Assembly: GCF_003477705.1 (NCBI RefSeq)
Contig: NZ_QUDV01000009.1
Span: forward strand, 84,342-148,341
DNA: 64,000 nucleotides
Direction: 5' to 3'
DNA from: Dorea sp. AF36-15AT
Lineage (GTDB): Bacteria; Bacillota; Clostridia; Lachnospirales; Lachnospiraceae
Shown: piece after piece, positions 53,110-60,512 of the stretch
Layout of the letters: the number at the start of each line of letters is the position of its first letter
Numbering within the stretch: position 1 is the first letter of the stretch
The notes under the pieces: model-generated
Told to the model about the DNA's origin: nothing
The model's input: only the letters and a program-made list of their open reading frames with translations
Database searches by the model: none
Program-made: the position numbers and the translations under genes

Positions 53110-54030
53110 ATGAGTAATGTAATTAAAAAAGTATCAATTCCACTCTGCGGAGTTATGCTGGGAACTGCCGCACTGGGCAATCTCCTTCAGAGCTATTCCG
53201 AAGGTATCCGCTATGTATGCGGAGTATTCGCTGCATTCCTGTTGGTACTCGTACTGTTGAAACTGATCATGTTCCCGGGAGCTGTCAAAGAGGATATGAA
53301 CAATCCGATCATGGCAAGTGTCTCCGGAACATTCCCAATGGCACTTATGATCTTAAGCACCTATGTGAAGCCATTTATCGGACAGGCAGCTTACTATATC
53401 TGGCTATTTGCTATCGCACTTCATGTCGTGCTGATCATTTATTTTACCATTAAATTCATCGCAAAATTAGCAATGCCGAAGGTATTCGCAAGCTACTACA
53501 TCGTATATGTAGGTATCGTTGTGGCATCTGTTACAGCTCCTGCTTATGAGAAACAGTCTCTCGGAAGTGCCACATTCTGGTTCGGTCTGGTGACTTTGAT
53601 CATCCTGCTGGTACTGGTAACATACCGCTATGTGAAGTTCAAAGAAGTTCCGGATCCGGCAAAACCGCTGATCTGTATCTACGCCGCACCGACAAGTCTC
53701 TGTATCGCAGGCTATGTACAGTCCGTTATGCCTAAGAATTATAACTTCCTGATGGCAATGTTTGTTGTCGCTACTGTAATCTACATCTTCGCACTGATCA
53801 AAGCGATCGGATATCTGAAGATGCCATTTTACCCAAGCTATGCAGCATTCACCTTCCCATTCGTAATCAGCGCGATCGCGACCAAACAGACAATGGCATG
53901 CGCTGCCAATATGGGACACCCGATGCCTTTCCTGGCAAATATCGTACTGATCGAGACGATCATTGCAGTCGTATTGGTAGTATATACATACATCCGTTTT
54001 ATGAGTGCCATCTTTGGTGGAAATAAATAA
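53110..54030 (+). CDS. TDT-family (TehA/SLAC1-like) membrane transporter
   Basis: 306 residues, about ten hydrophobic segments, no signal peptide. The N-terminus IPLCGVMLGTAALGNLL and the pairwise helix repeats are typical of the tellurite-resistance/dicarboxylate transporter superfamily (TehA, Mae1, SLAC1). These move small anions. The substrate is unknown. ATGAGGAAAAACT before the ATG provides a GAGG ribosome site. Confidence 0.85.
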   Translation: MSNVIKKVSIPLCGVMLGTAALGNLLQSYSEGIRYVCGVFAAFLLVLVLLKLIMFPGAVKEDMNNPIMASVSGTFPMALMILSTYVKPFIGQAAYYIWLFAIALHVVLIIYFTIKFIAKLAMPKVFASYYIVYVGIVVASVTAPAYEKQSLGSATFWFGLVTLIILLVLVTYRYVKFKEVPDPAKPLICIYAAPTSLCIAGYVQSVMPKNYNFLMAMFVVATVIYIFALIKAIGYLKMPFYPSYAAFTFPFVISAIATKQTMACAANMGHPMPFLANIVLIETIIAVVLVVYTYIRFMSAIFGGNK

Positions 54031-54037
54031 ATTGTAA

Positions 54038-54184
54038 TTATATGAAAAATAGCATTTTGCGGAGGTAGGCACTCATGTTCTCTGTGCCCACCTCCGCCAT
54101 CCTTGTCTTGATCAGCTCAAGCTCGTGTTCATCTACGAAAAATTTGACCTGTATCGGCTGCTTGCGATTTCTGTTATCTGGCAT
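54038..54184 (-). pseudogene. Truncated MobC-like relaxosome protein (5' fragment)
   Basis: 48 residues from the ATG at 54184, with AAGGAGAG upstream. It begins MPDNRNRKQPIQVKFFVDE and continues with ELIKTRMAEVGTENMSAYLR, the ribbon-helix-helix start of Firmicutes MobC mobilisation proteins. It then breaks off as KMLFFI and stop, exactly where family members continue KMAIDGY (recalled). The stop is 8 nt from the TDT gene end. It marks the remnant of an integrative/mobilisable element. Confidence 0.7.
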
Positions 54185-54201
54185 ATTTCTCTCCTTGATG
54201 A

Positions 54202-54651
54202 TTAAAAATGAAATTGAGCCGTTACATAAGGCATTATCTGACTTAGCAAAGCTTCGCCACCGTTCGCTTGTACATAACGAGCCAAAATTTCATGGAAATA
54301 TTTATTCTCATCGCCAGGAGCATATATATTTTTTCTAATTACCTGTTCATTGGTAAATACATAGTGCGAATCATTTGCGGTTTCTTTATCCAACGAGTAT
54401 TTCTCAAATCTACCATCATCACGGACGAATACGCTTAAAAACCACAGTTGTTTGCTATCCAACCGGATTTTCAGACGCCATTTTTCCATAGATTTGTCAT
54501 GACTGATGTGATATGCGCCTGAATATTTTTTATCCGGATGCTCTTCTTTCGCCATAATATATTCCAATGTATATTGAGGCCCTTGTACAAACGAAAGATT
54601 AGTATACTTGTTGCAAAACCTTGTCATCGCTCCAATAAAAGCACCAAACAT
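54202..54651 (-). CDS. Hypothetical protein in mobile-element remnant
   Basis: 149 residues from the ATG at 54651 with GGAGG upstream; the longer frame to 54717 lacks a ribosome site. I do not recognise the family. It is soluble, rich in aromatic and charged residues, with WRLKIRLDSKQLWFLSVFVR in the middle and no signal or membrane segment. It sits 17 nt upstream of the truncated mobC, in the same direction, as cargo of the same element. It could be a late part of an element-encoded operon whose other genes are lost. Confidence 0.6.
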   Translation of the reverse strand: MFGAFIGAMTRFCNKYTNLSFVQGPQYTLEYIMAKEEHPDKKYSGAYHISHDKSMEKWRLKIRLDSKQLWFLSVFVRDDGRFEKYSLDKETANDSHYVFTNEQVIRKNIYAPGDENKYFHEILARYVQANGGEALLSQIMPYVTAQFHF

Positions 54652-54804
54652 AATGTACCTCCATTCATGTCTCTTGTGTGTACACACATTATGGCACAAC
54701 GATTTGGTATTTTTCAATAACCTTTCCGAGATTTATCGCATTAAGATGCACCGTTCCGTAAAGCAACTAAACGAAAATGATAACTATTTCACCCGTTTTA
54801 CTTA

Positions 54805-55560
54805 TCAAATTAAACCGGTTTTCTTTTTCAGCACATTATACAAGATAACTGACAATACAATACAACCCAGAAGTGCCAACCCTGCCACTACGCCAATGAT
54901 AATAATTACAGGTGAATTCCCGATACTTACCGAAGCTTCAGCCTGTACGCCCGTATCTTTGTCCCCGATCCACCAGTTACCGTTATCTCCTATATACGGA
55001 GTCAGGCCATCCTCTCCGTCTTTTCCATCATCCCCAGTTACCTTTCCAAGATTAATTGCTGTTCCATTCGTCAGATTAATGATAAGTTCACCATTTTCGT
55101 TGATATTTATTTTGTCAATTCCGATTCCGTCTGCGCCGTTTTTACCATCAGTACCAGATACACCGGCATCACCTTTTGCACCATCTTTTCCATCAGAACC
55201 TGCCTCACCGGTATCTCCTTTAACAGATGCCTGTACACCAGTATCAGCATCACCCAGCCACCAGTTACCATTATCTCCTATGTATGGAATCAGACCAGTT
55301 TCTCCCTTTTCTCCCGTATCACCTTTATCGCCAGTTGCTTTCACATTAAGAGAAGTCCAAGTCTGACCATTGTCATAGGAAACATACCAACAATTATCCT
55401 CGCCAACTTTTAACTGCGGTGTTACGCCGTCCTGTCCTGCGGCTCCGTTATCACCACTATCGCCCTTATCTCCTTTGTCGCCTTTTTCGCCTTTGTCGCC
55501 TTTATCTCCTTTGTCACCTTTTTCGCCGACGGAAGACGGATCAAGCCAGCCTGCAGTCAA
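54805..55560 (-). CDS. Collagen-like Gly-X-Y repeat protein with C-terminal membrane anchor
   Basis: About 251 residues. Runs of Gly-X-Y triplets rich in EKGDKG alternate with spacers, and the unit PYIGDNGNWW(L/I)GD.DTGVQA occurs twice. The C-terminus is a membrane helix (SPVIIIIGVVAGLALLGC...) with a Lys-rich tail, so a surface collagen-like fibre is expected. No signal peptide is found, and an in-frame stop lies 15 nt above the first possible start. TTG at 55560, 8 nt after GGAGG, is the best start. The gene may be 5'-truncated or a silent cassette. Confidence 0.65.
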   Translation of the reverse strand: MTAGWLDPSSVGEKGDKGDKGDKGEKGDKGDKGDSGDNGAAGQDGVTPQLKVGEDNCWYVSYDNGQTWTSLNVKATGDKGDTGEKGETGLIPYIGDNGNWWLGDADTGVQASVKGDTGEAGSDGKDGAKGDAGVSGTDGKNGADGIGIDKININENGELIINLTNGTAINLGKVTGDDGKDGEDGLTPYIGDNGNWWIGDKDTGVQAEASVSIGNSPVIIIIGVVAGLALLGCIVLSVILYNVLKKKTGLI

Positions 55561-55780
55561 CGTCAAGTCCTCCGTTCATACAATGACTGTTCAAAATATA
55601 ATTTCATTCGTATATAAATCTACATTTACAGCCTTTTTATTATTGTAACATACAGATTTATTTCACACATCGTCCGTTTTTGTAATAAAATGGGCATTTT
55701 CATAGTGTCAATTCTAAAGAAAGAATAGTATAATAAATGGGAATGTTTTTGAGAGTACAAAGGAAAAAGAGGTTTCTATC

Positions 55781-57049
55781 ATGTCCAGAAAAGAAGTTTT
55801 ATTTCAATATTATTATGAGCATATCCGCCATAACATCGTGAATTTCCTGAAGTGGCTTGTGTTAGCTGTGCTGACCGGCCTGATCGTCGGCGGTGCTAGC
55901 GGTATCTTTGCCAAATGTATCGGCGCGGCAACTGCTTATCGTGACGCGCATATCAGGATTTTTCTCCTGCTGCCATTTGCAGGACTGCTGATCGTGTTCT
56001 TATATCAGAAGTTAGGAAGCCAGGACGGCGGTACCAACCAGGTGCTCGCCACGATCAAGTCCAAAGATAAGATTCCATTTATCTCCGCTCCACTGATCTT
56101 CCTGTCCACACTGCTGACTCACCTTACCGGCGGTTCTGCCGGACGCGAGGGTGCTTCAATCCAGTTCGGCGGAAGCCTTGGAAGCTGGCTTGGCAAGCTT
56201 GCGAAGCTGGATGAATTTGACCAGCATGTAATGATCATGTGCGGCATGAGCGCTGCGTTCGCTGCCGTATTCGGCACACCGATGGCTGCTGCCGTATTTG
56301 CCATGGAGGTTGCAAGTGTCGGCGTTATGTATTATGCTGCATTGTTTCCATGCATGATCGCATCCATCATTGCGTCACGGTTTGCTGATGGAATGGGAGT
56401 AAACCCGGAGACATTTCTGGTAGTAAAGGTACCGGAGCTTACGATTGCAAATGGTCTGAAAATTGGTCTGGTTGCAGTCGGATGCAGTTTTTTAAGCATC
56501 CTGTTCTGTATTCTGTTGAAATACACCAGCAAGTTCTATCAGAAATATCTGAAGAATCCATACCTGCGTGTCTTTGCCGCTGCATGCATCATCATCGCAG
56601 TGACCGCACTTTTGAACACCAGAGATTACATGGGTGCCGGAGGCAATCTGATCACCCGCGCCATCGAAGAAGGTCAGGCAGGACCGCTTGATTTCCTATG
56701 GAAAATGATTCTGACTGCACTGACCATGCGCGCCGGATACCGGGGCGGTGAGATCGTACCTGCATTCAGCATCGGTGCCACATTCGGATGTGTTGCCGGA
56801 AGCCTGCTCGGATTATCACCGGGGTTGTCCGCTGCCGCCGGAATGGCTGCTCTGTTCTGCGGCGTTACCAACTGTCCGATCACTGCCATGCTGATTTCTT
56901 TTGAATTGTTTGGATTCTCCGGTGTGGCGTACTATCTGATCGCGATATCCATCAGCTACTCGCTGTCCGGATATTACAGTCTGTATAAGGATCAGACCAT
57001 CATTTATTCAAAATATAAAGCAAGATATATTAATAGAAAAACGAGTTAA
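55781..57049 (+). CDS. ClC-family chloride channel/exchanger
   Basis: 422 residues, ClC membrane fold with about 10-12 hydrophobic segments. Ion-path signatures are GGSAGREGASIQFGGSLGSW (GREGP-type motif with the gating Glu) and RGGEIVPAFSIGATFGCVAG (GxFxP-type). No C-terminal CBS domains. It should move Cl- or F- in exchange for H+; the selectivity is not determinable. It is preceded by a TATAAT (55729-55734) with a weak -35. Monocistronic. Confidence 0.92.
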   Translation: MSRKEVLFQYYYEHIRHNIVNFLKWLVLAVLTGLIVGGASGIFAKCIGAATAYRDAHIRIFLLLPFAGLLIVFLYQKLGSQDGGTNQVLATIKSKDKIPFISAPLIFLSTLLTHLTGGSAGREGASIQFGGSLGSWLGKLAKLDEFDQHVMIMCGMSAAFAAVFGTPMAAAVFAMEVASVGVMYYAALFPCMIASIIASRFADGMGVNPETFLVVKVPELTIANGLKIGLVAVGCSFLSILFCILLKYTSKFYQKYLKNPYLRVFAAACIIIAVTALLNTRDYMGAGGNLITRAIEEGQAGPLDFLWKMILTALTMRAGYRGGEIVPAFSIGATFGCVAGSLLGLSPGLSAAAGMAALFCGVTNCPITAMLISFELFGFSGVAYYLIAISISYSLSGYYSLYKDQTIIYSKYKARYINRKTS

Positions 57050-57060
57050 TAAGTCACACA

Positions 57061-57100
57061 CAACAGGGAGAGGCCATACGGTCTCTCCCTGTTGTTATCT
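57061..57100 (+). terminator. Terminator between clC and the por genes
   Basis: Stem CAACAGGGAGAGgCC / GGtCTCTCCCTGTTG followed by TTATCTTT; convergent genes, likely bidirectional. Confidence 0.85.
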
Positions 57101-57128
57101 TTAATATTGTTCTGATCTTATCTGCGTT

Positions 57129-58061
57129 CTATCTTGAGCATTTGTACAGCAGATCTTCCCATCTTCTGTCTACTTCCTTCTGGAATGCTTCGATCAAGTA
57201 TTCGTTGCCTGGTTTGAAGAGATGTTTGAATCTTCCCTGTTTCTTCAGGAATTCTTCTACCGGAAGCTTCTTCTTCGGTTCGTAGTTCAGGATCCATTTG
57301 CCCTCTACGACCTCAAACAGCGGCCAGTAGCAAGTCTCTACACCCAGCTTACAGATCTCCATGATATCCGGTGTGTTATATCTCCATCCACGCGGGCACG
57401 GTGCCATGATGTTCAGGAATGCTGCGCCCGGCGTGTAGATTGCTTTTTCAGACTTGATGTGTAGATCCTTGAAGTTCTGAACAAATGTCGTCTGCGCTAC
57501 ATACGGAATGTCGTGGTCAGCGATGATCGCAGCCAGATCTTTTCTGTTCTGCGGTTTACCGTTACTCTCACTTCCTACCGGTGTCGTCGTAGTGTCTGCG
57601 AACATTGGTGTTGCAGATGAGCGCTGGATACCTGTGTTCATGTAAGCACCGTTATCGTAACAGACATATACCATGTCGTGATTTCTCTCCATTGCACCTG
57701 ACAGAGACTGCAGACCGATATCATAAGTACCGCCGTCACCGCCGAATGTGATGAACTTGTAAGTCTCGTCCAGTTTGCCTTTTCTCTTCAGTGCCTTGTA
57801 CGCGCCCTCTACACCACTCATGGTAGATCCCGCATTTTCAAATGCATTGTGGATATAGCTGTCTTCCCATGATACGTATGGGTATGTAAATGTAGATACT
57901 TCCAGACATCCGGTTGCATTACCGATGACTGCCTTATCTCCTTCGTGAAGTCCGCGAAGTACGTTACGAACTGCGATCGTACCGCCGCAGCCTGCACACA
58001 TTCTGTGTCCCGGAGCCAGACGTTCCGGTTTATTCATTGTCTCTTTGAAATTATAAGCCAT
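57129..58061 (-). CDS. porB: 2-oxoacid:ferredoxin oxidoreductase, beta subunit (TPP-binding)
   Basis: 310 residues from the ATG at 58061 (AAGGAGGG upstream; the frame to 58118 overlaps porA). TPP-binding domain with GHRMCAGCGGTIAVRN near the N-terminus, TPP/Mg motif FGGDGGTYDIGLQSLSGA, and conserved Cys for the Fe-S cluster. It is the catalytic subunit for oxidative decarboxylation of a 2-keto acid to acyl-CoA, or the reverse. Last gene of the gamma-delta-alpha-beta set. Confidence 0.92.
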   Translation of the reverse strand: MAYNFKETMNKPERLAPGHRMCAGCGGTIAVRNVLRGLHEGDKAVIGNATGCLEVSTFTYPYVSWEDSYIHNAFENAGSTMSGVEGAYKALKRKGKLDETYKFITFGGDGGTYDIGLQSLSGAMERNHDMVYVCYDNGAYMNTGIQRSSATPMFADTTTTPVGSESNGKPQNRKDLAAIIADHDIPYVAQTTFVQNFKDLHIKSEKAIYTPGAAFLNIMAPCPRGWRYNTPDIMEICKLGVETCYWPLFEVVEGKWILNYEPKKKLPVEEFLKKQGRFKHLFKPGNEYLIEAFQKEVDRRWEDLLYKCSR

Positions 58062-58074
58062 TTGTCGTCCCTCC

Positions 58075-59256
58075 TTACTCTCTGATACCCATGTAACGAT
58101 AGGTCTCACCTGCATCATCGTTATCGATCATGGTCTGCAGATCTGCAAATACCTGTTCCATATCTTCTACGCGTACGTCACGTCCGCCAAGTCCGTAAAT
58201 GATGTTAGTTGCAAGTGCTGTGCTTCTTGCACGGAACATTGCTGCCATCACATCAGATCCAAGCGGTCCGCCGTGGTTGGTGTATCCCTCAGCACGATCC
58301 ATAACAGCGACTGCTTTGACATTTTTCAGTGCTTCTGCAATTGCCTCTGCCGGGAACGGACGGTACAGACGAATCTTCAGAAGTCCGACTTTCTCTCCCT
58401 GCGCTCTCAGCTTATCGATCGCATCCTTTGTTGTACCTGCTGCTGAACCGATCATGACAACTGCACGGTCAGCATCTTCCAGCTTGTAAGCCTCAAACAA
58501 GCCGTATTCTCTTCCGGACATCTCAGCAAATTCTTTCGCAACATCCAGTACAACCTTCTCTACATGCTTCATGCCTTCTGCCTGATTTCTCTTTGCTTCC
58601 ATATAGAAGTCTGTCACAGAGTAAGGACCGACAGCCATCGGACACTCTGGGTTCAGCAGATAATTCTCCGGCTCATACTCGCCTACGAATCCTTTGACCT
58701 CAGCATCTTCCAGCAGTTCAATATTCTCTACTGCGTGACTGGTAATGAAACCATCCTGACAGATCATAATTGGAAGACGTACATCCTTGTGCTCAGAAAT
58801 GCGGAATGCCTGAACCATGTTGTCGTATGCTTCCTGGTTGTTCTCTGCATACATCTGGATCCATCCGGAATCTCTTGCACCCATACTGTCGGAATGATCG
58901 CAGTTGATGTTGATCGGACCTGACAGTGCACGGTTCACCAGTGCCAATGCTAACGGCAGACGGTTAGAAGCTGCAATGTAAAGTTCCTCCCACATATATG
59001 CCATACCGCAGGAAGATGTTGCAGTCAGTGCTCTTGCTCCTGCTGCGGATGCTCCGATTGCAGCACTCATAGAACTGTGCTCACTCTCTACCGGAATAAA
59101 TTCTGTATCTACCTGTCCATTTGCTACGAAAGAAGCAAAATACTGCGGAATCTCCGTAGACGGTGTGATTGGAAATGCCGGAAATACATCCGGATTAATC
59201 TGACGAAGCGCGATTGCTACGGCTTCATTACCTGACAAACGATCTCTTTTTCCCAT
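58075..59256 (-). CDS. porA: 2-oxoacid:ferredoxin oxidoreductase, alpha subunit
   Basis: 393 residues. N-terminal pyrimidine-binding domain with GNEAVAIALRQINPDVFPAFP, PSTEIPQYFA and EHSSMSAAIGASAAGARA, and a C-terminal transketolase-like domain (LLKIRLYRPFPAEAI). It forms the core with the beta subunit. Whether the set prefers pyruvate, 2-oxobutyrate or branched 2-oxoacids cannot be settled from motifs; the T-box upstream points to isoleucine metabolism. Confidence 0.92.
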   Translation of the reverse strand: MGKRDRLSGNEAVAIALRQINPDVFPAFPITPSTEIPQYFASFVANGQVDTEFIPVESEHSSMSAAIGASAAGARALTATSSCGMAYMWEELYIAASNRLPLALALVNRALSGPININCDHSDSMGARDSGWIQMYAENNQEAYDNMVQAFRISEHKDVRLPIMICQDGFITSHAVENIELLEDAEVKGFVGEYEPENYLLNPECPMAVGPYSVTDFYMEAKRNQAEGMKHVEKVVLDVAKEFAEMSGREYGLFEAYKLEDADRAVVMIGSAAGTTKDAIDKLRAQGEKVGLLKIRLYRPFPAEAIAEALKNVKAVAVMDRAEGYTNHGGPLGSDVMAAMFRARSTALATNIIYGLGGRDVRVEDMEQVFADLQTMIDNDDAGETYRYMGIRE

Positions 59257-59257
59257 C

Positions 59258-59560
59258 TTATTTCACTCCTTCCATTGTAATTGCGCCGAATGGGCATGCC
59301 TTTACGCAAATACCGCATCCTTTGCAGTGATCATAATCAAATTCTCCACGTTTCATATCCTTGATTGGAATGCAGCTGTCCGGACAGACCGGTGCGCATA
59401 ATAGACACTGCTTACATTTATCTGCGATAAATTTCGGTTTCACATGTGTCCATTCTCCTGTCATAAAGTCTTTGGAAGTACCCGAACCGGCAATTACCAT
59501 ACCTTCGGTCAGATCCTGCCATTTTGCTTTTAATCCTAATTTGCTGATATCTGTTGCCAT
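59258..59560 (-). CDS. porD: 2-oxoacid:ferredoxin oxidoreductase, delta subunit (2[4Fe-4S] ferredoxin)
   Basis: 100 residues. Two 4Fe-4S motifs (CKQCLLCAPVCPDSC and CKGCGICVKACPFGAI) carry electrons from the TPP site to ferredoxin. Its ATG overlaps the stop of the gamma gene (TAATG), which couples translation and suits fixed stoichiometry. Confidence 0.95.
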   Translation of the reverse strand: MATDISKLGLKAKWQDLTEGMVIAGSGTSKDFMTGEWTHVKPKFIADKCKQCLLCAPVCPDSCIPIKDMKRGEFDYDHCKGCGICVKACPFGAITMEGVK

Positions 59561-60132
59561 TAGTGTACCTCCTCAAATGCCATTTCGAGAGCCTTCATGT
59601 TACCATCGATTACCTCCGGCTTGCTGGCAAATTTGTGATGGAAAGAAGCCTGCATCTCACGCAAGAATGTCTCTTTATCCATGATCCCTGCTACTTTTAC
59701 GATTGCTGCCAGAAGCGGTGTATTCGGGAAATATTTACCAAGTGTTGCCATGGATACCTTCTTAGCATCGATTACATACACATCTCCCTTATATCCTTTC
59801 AGATGCGGAATGATCTCTTCTTTGCTGCGTTCTGTGTTGACCAGAATCGCTCCATCTTCTTTTAATCCACTGGTCACATCTACCGACTCCAGCAGGGATT
59901 CATCAACAACAACTACATACTGCGGATCGTAAATGTTGGAATGTGAACGGATCACGGTATCACTGATACGGTTATAAGCTGTGATCGGTGCGCCCATACG
60001 CTCCGGACCATACTCCGGAAATCCCTGTACGTATTTACCGGTCTGAAATGCTACGTCTGCCAGCAGAAGCGCAGCAGTCTTGGCACCCTGGCCACCACGG
60101 CCATGCCATCTGATCTCTGTGTGGTTACTCAT
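59560..60132 (-). CDS. porC: 2-oxoacid:ferredoxin oxidoreductase, gamma subunit
   Basis: 190 residues. The N-terminal signature IRWHGRGGQGAKTAALLLAD and YGPERMGAPITAY are typical of the CoA-binding gamma domain. It is the first gene of the operon, just after a T-box terminator. Gene order gamma-delta-alpha-beta is that of four-subunit POR/VOR of thermophiles and many Clostridia. Confidence 0.94.
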   Translation of the reverse strand: MSNHTEIRWHGRGGQGAKTAALLLADVAFQTGKYVQGFPEYGPERMGAPITAYNRISDTVIRSHSNIYDPQYVVVVDESLLESVDVTSGLKEDGAILVNTERSKEEIIPHLKGYKGDVYVIDAKKVSMATLGKYFPNTPLLAAIVKVAGIMDKETFLREMQASFHHKFASKPEVIDGNMKALEMAFEEVH

Positions 60133-60182
60133 CTTCTTTCATCCTTTCTGTGTGTATTTACCGGATGATGCGGTCCGATAAT

Positions 60183-60481
60183 ATAAAATAAGATCCGCCC
60201 CAACTAGGGACGGATCTTTCTAATCTTCTATCTTCCGCAACCACCCTGTTCTAACAAACAAGTTGTCTCGCGCACTAACATACGCAATTCCTGTAACGGG
60301 AAACACCCGTGGAAACTTACACTTACTTCAGTCTCCATTCTCAGAGATGATTTTCAAAGTGGTATCTTCACTGTCTCGCACCAACGACAGCTCTCTGTAG
60401 AACATATCCGTTCTTCTACTCTTTCTCTTCATAGAATTTAAATCACAAATCAAATTTTAGAGCGCAATCTGTTTTACGCTT
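60183..60481 (-). promoter_or_regulatory. T-box riboswitch controlling the 2-oxoacid oxidoreductase operon (specifier ATC, Ile)
   Basis: This fills the 380-nt gap. Minus-strand landmarks in order: promoter TTGACG (60516-60511), 17 nt, TAAAAT (60493-60488); GAAAGAGTA; AGAGAGC and distal loop GTTGGTGCGAGAC; specifier region GAA-A-ATC-A followed by TCTCTGAG (ATC at 60351-60349); stem II S-turn hairpin GGAGAC/GTTTCC; pseudoknot CACGGGTGTTTCCCGTTA; T-box AACAGGGTGGTTGCGG; terminator AAGATCCGTCCCT/GGGGCGGATCTT followed by ATTTTAT. TGGT would pair with the tRNA ACCA end. The TTGCGG after it departs from the usual ACCGCG. Confidence 0.88.
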
Positions 60482-60512
60482 AATGTGATTTTATCCTATT
60501 TTTTCCAGTACG

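Noticed and set aside
54075..54338. 87-codon rightward open frame
   Set aside because: Antisense to the truncated mobC and the hypothetical gene; the opposite strand has ribosome sites and a recognisable MobC N-terminus.
55440..55550. CRISPR-like or satellite repeat
   Set aside because: The short tandem repeats (CCTTTGTCG type) encode Gly-X-Y collagen triplets and lack CRISPR spacers.
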